45,801 nucleotides of DNA, from contig RCNN01000014.1 in assembly GCA_003667245.1 (NCBI GenBank), positions 1-45,801 of the forward strand. Reading direction: 5' to 3'. The position numbers and the translations under genes are program-made. Below are positions 39,498-45,801 of the stretch, one piece after another; within the stretch, counting starts at the first letter, position 1, and each line of letters opens with the position of its first letter. Origin of the DNA: Heterostelium multicystogenum (lineage: Eukaryota; Evosea; Eumycetozoa; Acytosteliales; Acytosteliaceae). The notes beneath the pieces are model-generated. The model was not told the origin of the DNA and made no database searches. It saw nothing but the letters and a program-made list of their open reading frames with translations.

Positions 39498-40771
39498 TCA
39501 CAACAGCGAGATAGGGTAACTGATGAACAAGCGGTTGTCGTCAAAGTCGCTTGTCGATCTATCGCGCCAGCTGTGACGGGCGCTTGAGTTTTTCAAGACA
39601 ACGCTCAGATCTTTTAAAGTGCCGGCTTGCCACGACATAACTGATAATGAGTTCGCGCTCAGACTCCGTACCATTGTCGATACCGATATTTTTCACCCTG
39701 ACATTGTTCGCCCCGAATGAAACGATTTGAAACTGTAAGGCCAGGCACACCCATCTGAACGAAGTCCAGATCGTAACGAAGTTGCCAGGAGCGCTCGTCT
39801 TCACGGTCGAAGCTGGAGTTGAGGTTATCATTGCCAAACTCCCCCCGCCACTGGTCCCACCGGTTGCGCCGACACGCATCCAGGAACTGTTGCCTTCAAC
39901 TTTCTGCAAGCCAACGTAAAACGTGTGCACCCCATACTTGGCAGAGAACAAACCAGTGAATGTTTTATTGTCCAGATCACCGGCACGCGCACCTCCGTCT
40001 TCTTTGCCAAAGAATACCCCCATATTGCTGCCCAGAAATCCAGTCTCCGACCGGTTGGGTATGAGTCAGATTGATGAACTGCTGCTGGTAGATATCCTTG
40101 AGTTGCGCATTCCATAGGCCAATCATCGTGCGATTCTGATTGAAATAGTACTCGCCTCCCAAATAGTTTGAAGCGATCAGATATCGCGCCCCATAAGAGA
40201 GGTCACTGTCCCATATCGACGGAATTGCGCAGGCTGGTAGCACGAATCTGACCGCCATAAAGCGTCAGGTTGTCAATTTCCTGCGAAGTAAACGTGGCGC
40301 CCTCGTAGGTCTGGCATTTTGGCGCGACCAGGGTCAGAAACGTAGGACCGGCAGGTTCATTACCGTGTCGCCGATCTTGAAGACTGTCTTCGAATACTTG
40401 ATCCTTGGCAACAGGATCGATACGGCTGAGATCGTCGGGAGAACCCGGCGGTAGCAGTTGCGTACCACTGGAGCCCGGACTACCGTCGAGTTTGATACCT
40501 AGCTGACCTATCACATCCAGACCAAATCCGACCGGCCCGGATGTATAGCCGGAGCGGACATCCAAGGTAAAAACTGAATCCATTCCGCCGCCTGTGCCTG
40601 GGCAACATTATTGCCTAGAAAAATTACGATTCTGGTTAAAGTTCTTGAACGTCAGGTCGACCTTGGCGTCATCGAAAAAACCTTCAGCCCTGGCTGAGGA
40701 CTGACGACCAATAAAGCACCTAGCATTAACGAACGGAAGACAAACTTTTCCTCAAGCACACTCAAGATCAT
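39498..40771 (-). CDS. OprD-family outer-membrane porin (frameshifted)
   Basis: OprD-type porin, about 420 residues. From ATG 40771 come an atypical signal-like start and AEGFFDDAKVDLTFKNFNQN, the OprD N-terminal pattern. Then VFTLDVRSGYTSGPVGFGLD, LTLYGGQIRATSLRN, YGARYLIASNYLGGEYYFNQ, FTGLFSAKYGVHTFYVGLQK and the last strands (ELIISYVVASRH, then DNRLFISYPISLL) to TGA 39498. At least five indels. OprD homologues take up specific carboxylates or aromatic acids. It is divergent from the AraC gene at 41194 and shares the accessory cluster with a catabolic regulator and transporter, so it probably imports the same substrate. Confidence 0.8.
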
Positions 40772-41193
40772 CGAACTTTCCCTAATCAACTTGAAGACTT
40801 ATGGATTTTCATTTAACCCACTTATCTAATTTTATTATTTTAGACGCCTGCATCTGGTCATTTCAGATTGAACAGTCACTCGCGTTAGGTAATAGCCAAA
40901 ACTTTGCAAGGTATTTTATTTTCAGAGGCCATCGGCAAGTTAGAGTTTACACGAGCAAGTATCGATATTGGCAGCAACACCGTCACTGGGGCCGTCTTTA
41001 TAAAACCGCCCCTCATTAAAATTGATGCATCCAAAGCAGTAGACGGTCCCTAGAATAGAAGCACGATACCCTTCACAAAAATGGACAAAAACGACAATCG
41101 TCGAGACTTTTACAGCAAATCGGATAGGCATTGGCCAACGCCCAAATTCTTCGTTAAGGTAGAAAGCAGGTACTCTTCAAGACTATAAATATA
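40772..41193. other. Divergent promoter region of oprD-like and araC-like genes
   Basis: About 420 bp with visibly low GC and no credible ORF. It lies between the starts of two divergent genes, so it should hold both promoters and the AraC binding sites. I see no obvious direct repeat to name. Confidence 0.5.
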
Positions 41194-42088
41194 ATGAAAC
41201 AAGATCCCTACTACTCCCTCTATGGCGAGTCGACACCCCCGGTCTGGCATGACTCGCTGCATGTCGAATCGATATCAGTACGCTCCGGCAACTACAACTG
41301 GGAGATCGCCGCCATCGACACGACGGACTGCTGCAAATGCTATACCTACAAAGTGGCGAAGGCGAAGTGCTGCTGGACAACCAGGAGGGTCCAGGTCAAG
41401 GCCCCGTGTTTGCTATTCATCCCTGAGCAAATCGTCCATGGCTTCGCCTGGAACGGACGTGTTGACGGGCATGTGAATCACCGCCGCCCAGCACTCGCTG
41501 GAAAACATCGTGCAGGTGCTCTCCCCCGGCCTGTTGGCCGCTGATCCAGAAGCCCTACATTGTCACCCTGCCGCACTGGGCGCCAAGCCGATAACCCGCT
41601 GGAGCCACTGTATCGCGCGTTGTACGAGGAATATCACTACCGTGCCCGGGAGCACGTTGCGTGCAGCATGTCATTACTGTTCACACTGGTGATCCAGATG
41701 CTACGCCTGTGCGAAACACCGACGGAATGCCTGCGCACCATCACGACCGCGCGCAGCCAGCAGATCATTGCCTTTCGCGAACTGGTGAATCGCCACTTTC
41801 GCGAACACCTGTCGCTCAATGACTACGCCAGTCGCCTGGGTATCACAGCCGTCACTCTGGGGCGACTGTGCCATGAGCAACTGGGAATGAATGACGCCGA
41901 TGACCCTACTGAACGCCCGGCTGATCCTCGAGGCCAAGCGCTATCTGGCCCATTCATCCCAGAGCGTTAAACAGATCGCGCACGGCCTGGGCTATCTCGA
42001 TGTCGGTTATTTCAGCCGATTCTTTCGCAAACACACCCAGCTCAGCCCCAGTGAGTTTCGTCTGCAGGCCCATGCCTCGCGCCGGTGA
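41194..42088 (+). CDS. AraC-family regulator (frameshifted)
   Basis: AraC-type regulator of about 298 residues. The N-terminal cupin-like part starts MKQDPYYSLYGESTPPVWHD and, across shifts near 41325 and 41470, includes GPCLLFIPEQIVHGFAWNG. The C-terminal DNA-binding domain is ELVNRHFREHLSLNDYASRL followed by LGITAVTLGRLCHEQLGM, then a break near 41885 and AHGLGYLDVGYFSRFFRKHT, the second helix-turn-helix. This layout is that of PobR/HpaA-like activators of aromatic catabolism. A divergent OprD gene and the SDR/MFS/FAD genes are the likely targets. The effector is unknown. Confidence 0.82.
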
Positions 42089-42223
42089 ACGCTCAACCTC
42101 AGTGCGCTCGGCCAGGTGATCCGTCGCGAGGCCGACGGTCGACTGGTGGGCGACTTCGTCGACGGTGAAGGTTTTCTCAATGCCGTGCGTGCGTCGAAGT
42201 ACTCGGCGATTTTCCAGTCGTAG
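42089..42223 (+). pseudogene. Unidentified truncated coding remnant
   Basis: Just after the AraC stop, the open frame reads TLNLSALGQVIRREADGRLV and GDFVDGEGFLNAVRASKYSA to a stop at 42221-42223, with no start codon. It looks like the C-terminal end of a lost gene. I cannot name the family. The remaining gap to 42414 shows nothing further. Confidence 0.35.
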
Positions 42224-42414
42224 ACACAGAGCGCAGCGATATCGGTGGCATCACTGGTTTTGCCCGAAAAGTGTCGAGCATTGAGCGTTTTGTCCTATCT
42301 TGCGCCGCTCATCTCTGCCTGACAGGGTGCCAGCAGTCGATGAGCAGTCTGGAGGTGGTGGCCTCGAGCTGAATCTTCGCAGCGCTGACAGGGATTGAGT
42401 CATCAGCGTCGCTA

Positions 42415-43163
42415 TTACCGCCGTATATACCCACCATCCGCATTGATGCAGGCTCCTGTGATCATTTGATGCCGCGCTGCTGGCCAAAAACGACACCACC
42501 CGCGCAAATTTCAATCGGCTGACCCAAGCGTCCGATGGGGCTGTTTTTCCACAATAGCGGCCAAAAGGGACTTCGGCAGCCTGCTCAATAGTGGCGTTTC
42601 TACATACCCCGGCGAAATGCAATTGGCACGAATGCCTTGTTGTGCGTAGGTCAAGGCGACGCTGCGCGTGAGGTTCACAACGCCAGCCTTCGAAGCCGAG
42701 TAAGCATGGACTATTGGCCTGAACCTACATGGGCGAGGATGGAAGCCATATTAATGATTGCTCCGCCATTGCCTTGCAACATCCTTTGGACCGCGTACTG
42801 ATTACACAGCGCCACGCCCGTTAGATTGATGTCGATCACCCCGTTGCAGGCAGTAAGGTCTAACTCATGAATAGGGCTTTTGGCTTCGGGGATGCCGGCA
42901 TTTGCAACCAATACATCCAGGTGGCCGAAATGCTCCACCGCCGAGCTCATTAAATTCCCCACACTGTCCGAGTCAGTGACATCGGTAAGCACAAAAAAAG
43001 CTTCAAATCCGAGGCTCGCGGCCACCTCCCTTGCGGCATCGTCAATGTCGCCGAGTATGACCTTTGCCCCTTCTTCCACCAGCAAACGCGCGGAATAGCT
43101 GCACCAATTCCCGAAGCGGCGCCCGTGATAACCACAACTTCCCTTATGTCTCTGGACGCTCAT
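42415..43163 (-). CDS. SDR-family oxidoreductase (frameshifted)
   Basis: Classical short-chain dehydrogenase, about 249 residues. From ATG 43163 (MSVQRHK) the NAD(P)-binding motif TGAASGIGAAI is split by small shifts. Then come LLVEEGAKVILGDIDDAARE, LDVLVANAGIPEAKSPIHEL with the NAG motif, GGAIINMASILAHVG (serine) and, after a shift near 42715, AYSASKAGVVNLTRSVALTY (Tyr/Lys). The usual end, TGACINADGGYIRR in the third frame, stops at 42415. It follows the MFS gene in the same direction and probably acts on an intermediate of the compound imported by the cluster. Confidence 0.85.
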
Positions 43164-43201
43164 GATAAAGCTACCTTCTCAGCTAGTTTCAATTGTTGCT
43201 G

Positions 43202-44535
43202 TCAATCGAAGAGGCGTTGGCACTGGCAATATATCGCCAGCGCGGCAACGCCGGCGGGGGATCAGCATCGACGTCGCGCAGATTTCGGCCAGCGACCAAC
43301 CGAGGCTGAGCATCTGCGCGCCAGCGAATGCGCTCAAAACAGCACCGACGCCGGCCGACACCGCTCATCCAACTGGCACCCGTGGCGCGGGCTTGAGTGG
43401 GGTAATAGCTGGCCGCCATTGCGTTCATGCCAACGGACACACCGTTGAGCCCGAAGCCGACCAGACAGGCCACTGCGCACAGCAGAACAAAAATGGCCAG
43501 TGGACTGGCCGATGGCGTAGATCGCCAGGCCGCAGCCCAGAAACGCCAGTGTCAAAACGTTACGATGCCCCAGCGATTTCCATCGCCCAGCCCACAAAAA
43601 ATTGCGCCTGCAGGGCCACGATCTGAAAGATGGCGGTGACCACGGCCGCGTCCGCCACGCTGTATTGGCCGACCTCTTTTACCAGCATTCCGGTAACCAG
43701 CCAAACTAAAGAGGTTAAAACCATAAATAGGGCAATGATGTAGCCGATCCACAACATCAGTGTGCCGAACAGGTAGCGCCGCGACAGCACCAACCAATGG
43801 CTCCAGCCGCCGTTTTGCCAGCCAGGAGTATCAGAAAAGTTGAATCAGCTGTGGCCAGGTCAGGCGCCAGTCGCTTCATGATGGCGCGAATACTTTCGGG
43901 CGACGCACGCTGCGACACGAGGAAGGTGACAGACTCCGGTAGTTTGAAATATAGATTGGCAGCACCAGCAACGGCAAGATACCACCCGCTATCAACCAAC
44001 TTTGCCATCCCATATTCGGGATCATCCAGGCACTGGCGAAACCGCCCACCGCCGCCCCTAACGAGAAACCGCAGAATGCAATAGTGATCAGGAACGAACG
44101 GCTGCGTGCCGGTGCATACTCACTGACTAGGATGCTTGCGTTCGCATGGCTGCGCCCCAGGCCAATGCCGGTCAAAAAGCGCAAAATAACCAAGGTTTGC
44201 ACATCAGGGGCGAAGGCTGTAGCGATGGTCAGCATCCCAAACAAGCAGACACTGCATAGCAGAACGATCCTTCGGCCATACCGATCAGCCAGCGGCCCGC
44301 AGTCAACGCACCGGCCACCAACCCGATCAAACGCGGCACTGAGCACCGGACCCAACGCCTGAGCCCCCAAACCCCACTCCGTTTTCAACTGCGGCGCTAC
44401 AAAGCCCATGATGGCAACGTCGAAACCATCAAGGGCGATGATCAAAAAGCCAAAGAATACAACCCATTTCTGAAAGCGACCCACCGGGTGAGCATCGATC
44501 CACTCACGCACATCAATCGATTTTTGCTGGTCCAT
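43202..44535 (-). CDS. MFS transporter, aromatic acid:H+ symporter type (frameshifted)
   Basis: Major facilitator transporter of the PcaK/AAHS branch, about 445 residues. The start at ATG 44535 has a GAGGGAC site (MDQQKSIDVREWIDAHPVGR). Segment 1 has IIALDGFDVAIMGFVAPQL, the mark of the branch, followed by PLADRYGRRIVLL, RFLTGIGLGRSHANASILVS and SEYAPARSRSFLITIAFCGF. The second half is in several frames (YLFGTLMLWIGYIIALFMVL, NVLTLAFLGCGLAIYAIGQS, GLNGVSVGMNAMAASYYPTQ, ARATGASWMSGVGR). An upstream ATG 44571 is less likely. The stop is near 43202, 39 bases before the SDR start. It would import an aromatic carboxylate. Confidence 0.83.
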
Positions 44536-44584
44536 CGAATGTCCCTCATTTTTATTATTGTGCTTACTCAACCGTGTATGTCGC

Positions 44585-44923
44585 TCATTTTGAAAGGTTC
44601 AGGCTGGCGAAGTGCACCGGTCTGATAATGCGTGTTTCCTGAGCCACGACCAGATGGCGGGTCGCCTGCAGATAGGCTTCGAATTCAGGATCGCTATCAC
44701 GGGCCAGGCTGCGCTTTTCCAGATCGTCGAGGCTGTCGTAGCCCCATAGATGAACGACCTGGTTCAGCGGGCCGATGTTGCTGGTGTAAAAACGCCAGCG
44801 CGCGCCCAAATGCTTGAGTAGCAGAGGCACCGCTAACTGGTCGAACGCTTGGAGAAATTCGGCCATGCCGCGGGGGGCGATGGTGTAAATGCGATGGTCG
44901 ACCACAGGTTTGGAGGCGATCAT
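44585..44923 (-). CDS. NIPSNAP family protein
   Basis: Intact, 112 residues from ATG 44923 ([20 protein letters not shown]). The dimeric alpha-beta barrel pattern is clear: [40 protein letters not shown] and [27 protein letters not shown] proteins often sit in aromatic or steroid degradation clusters; their reaction is usually unknown. The start overlaps the stop of the FAD-dependent gene (ATGA), so the two are coupled. It ends 50 bases before the MFS gene, giving an operon FAD enzyme-NIPSNAP-MFS-SDR. Confidence 0.88.
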   Translation of the reverse strand: MIASKPVVDHRIYTIAPRGMAEFLQAFDQLAVPLLLKHLGARWRFYTSNIGPLNQVVHLWGYDSLDDLEKRSLARDSDPEFEAYLQATRHLVVAQETRIIRPVHFASLNLSK

Positions 44924-45801
44924 GCCACTTGCTCCTTTTGGGTATTCTCTGCGCCCAGAGAGGTGCTGGCCAAATGGCGGCCGGTAATGAAAACCGAAGG
45001 TCATGATGGGTCCCAGGGTGATACCGGCGCCGGGGTAGTTTCCGCCCATGATACTGGCGCGGTCATTGCCCACCGCATAGAGCCCTGCTATTGGAAGATT
45101 CTGTTTTATCCAGTACTTCACCAACGACGCTGGTACGCAGGCCATCGAATGTGCCCAAGTCGCCCATCACCAGTTTTGACGGCGTAGTAAGGTCCGGCGC
45201 CGATCGGTGCCACACATGGATTTGGCTGATGCTGCAGGTCTCCCAGGTAGCGGTTGAACGCCGTCGCACCACGGCCGAACTCGTCGTCCCGCCCCTTGCT
45301 TGCACCCTGGTTGTAGCTCGCTACGGTTCGCTCAAGCCCTGGCCCGTCAATACCCGCCTTTAGCGCCAATTCAGCAAGCGTATGTCCTTTTAACAAGTAA
45401 CCATTGCGCAACAGTGCACCCAATGGCATGGGTGATGGTTTGGCAAAACCAAGCCCGTACTTGCCCAGCGTCCGGGCGTCGCACACCAGCCACATGGCTG
45501 TCTGATCGCGTGTCGCGTCGTTTTCGATCATCGCTGCGCCGACGTCATGATAAGAATTGGACTCATTGGTGAAGCGCCGCCCGGTTACATCGACACCAAT
45601 GATGCCGGGTTTATAGCGATCCAGAAGGTGCGGGAAGGCTGTGAATTGCCTCTTGCCCGTTGGCACTTTCGATACAGGCATCCAGGCCGCCGCCGCTTGC
45701 AGACAAATATCCACTTGGCCACCCACCGCTTCGGCCATTCGTGCACTGTCGCCCGTATTGCTGTCGGGTACCGGCGAAAAATGCTCTCCGCCGCGCTTTA
45801 C
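44920..45801 (-). CDS. FAD-dependent dehydrogenase/fumarate reductase-like flavoprotein (partial, frameshifted)
   Basis: Runs off the window's right edge, so only the C-terminal part (about 290 codons) is seen. It is a FAD_binding_2 flavoprotein like 3-ketosteroid dehydrogenases and fumarate reductase-like enzymes. Visible stretches are [50 protein letters not shown] followed by [10 protein letters not shown], and the C-terminal FAD motif [20 protein letters not shown] with [11 protein letters not shown]. Shifts lie near 45190, 45100 and 44985. Its stop (44920-44922) overlaps the NIPSNAP start. It probably introduces a double bond into a ring or acid substrate. Confidence 0.82.

Overview
The window is chromosomal DNA of a fluorescent-group Pseudomonas. 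The signs are high-GC genes with close relatives in P. fluorescens and P. putida (hmgR-hmgA-fahA-maiA, the sdaA/sdaC pair, psiE, DUF3509, DUF6124), REPINs of the GTGGGAGCGGGCTTGCTCGC type, and the long inverted repeats common in P. fluorescens intergenic DNA. No rRNA, tRNA or CRISPR array was seen. Many genes that are normally intact carry one or more single-base frameshifts, often at short homopolymers or repeated bases, while protein similarity continues directly in another frame. This looks like uncorrected indel error from a long-read assembly more than mass decay, so coordinates are given for the whole gene and the breaks are described.

Layout, core part (1-29.2 kb). 1-2.1 kb: a LysR regulator divergent from a cidA/cidB-like (LrgA/LrgB) pair. 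2.2-3.9 kb: class II aldolase and an Asp-nucleophile alpha/beta hydrolase, then a giant inverted repeat with a REPIN at its centre. 4.9-9.5 kb: an SDR, a DUF1302 outer-membrane protein and a DUF1329 protein. 9.7-12.2 kb: a MalT-like LuxR regulator bracketed by two inverted, nearly identical REPINs. 12.4-18.1 kb: the homogentisate (tyrosine/phenylalanine) module, with hmgR divergent from hmgA-fahA-maiA and an aromatic-acid transporter. 18-24.3 kb: SirB1-like protein, Glu/Leu/Phe/Val dehydrogenase, acetamidase/formamidase with a zinc-ribbon-like insertion, dienelactone hydrolase, small Pseudomonas proteins, PsiE and a DUF3509 protein. 24.6-28.5 kb: serine catabolism (sdaA, sdaC) with a divergent GcvA-like LysR, then a ribosome-hibernation-like factor.

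Accessory part (29.2-45.8 kb). It opens with a tight three-gene recombinase operon that I identify as a gamma-mobile-trio (GMT): gmtY, gmtZ and gmtX. GMTs are mobile elements that carry cargo next to the trio. The DNA after it is mosaic: a 140-bp element with IS21-like ends sitting in a remnant of fghA; a glutathione-dependent formaldehyde detoxification operon (frmR, frmA, a VOC protein, broken fghA) with a divergent LysR; a degraded IS3-family insertion sequence; and a catabolic cluster (OprD-type porin, AraC regulator, SDR, aromatic-acid MFS transporter, NIPSNAP protein, FAD-dependent dehydrogenase running off the end).

Reading as a whole: the core part is rich in amino-acid and aromatic catabolism under local regulators. 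The accessory part adds formaldehyde detoxification and uptake/oxidation of an unidentified, probably aromatic or alicyclic, carboxylate. Whether all of this is cargo of the GMT cannot be decided because the far border is not visible.
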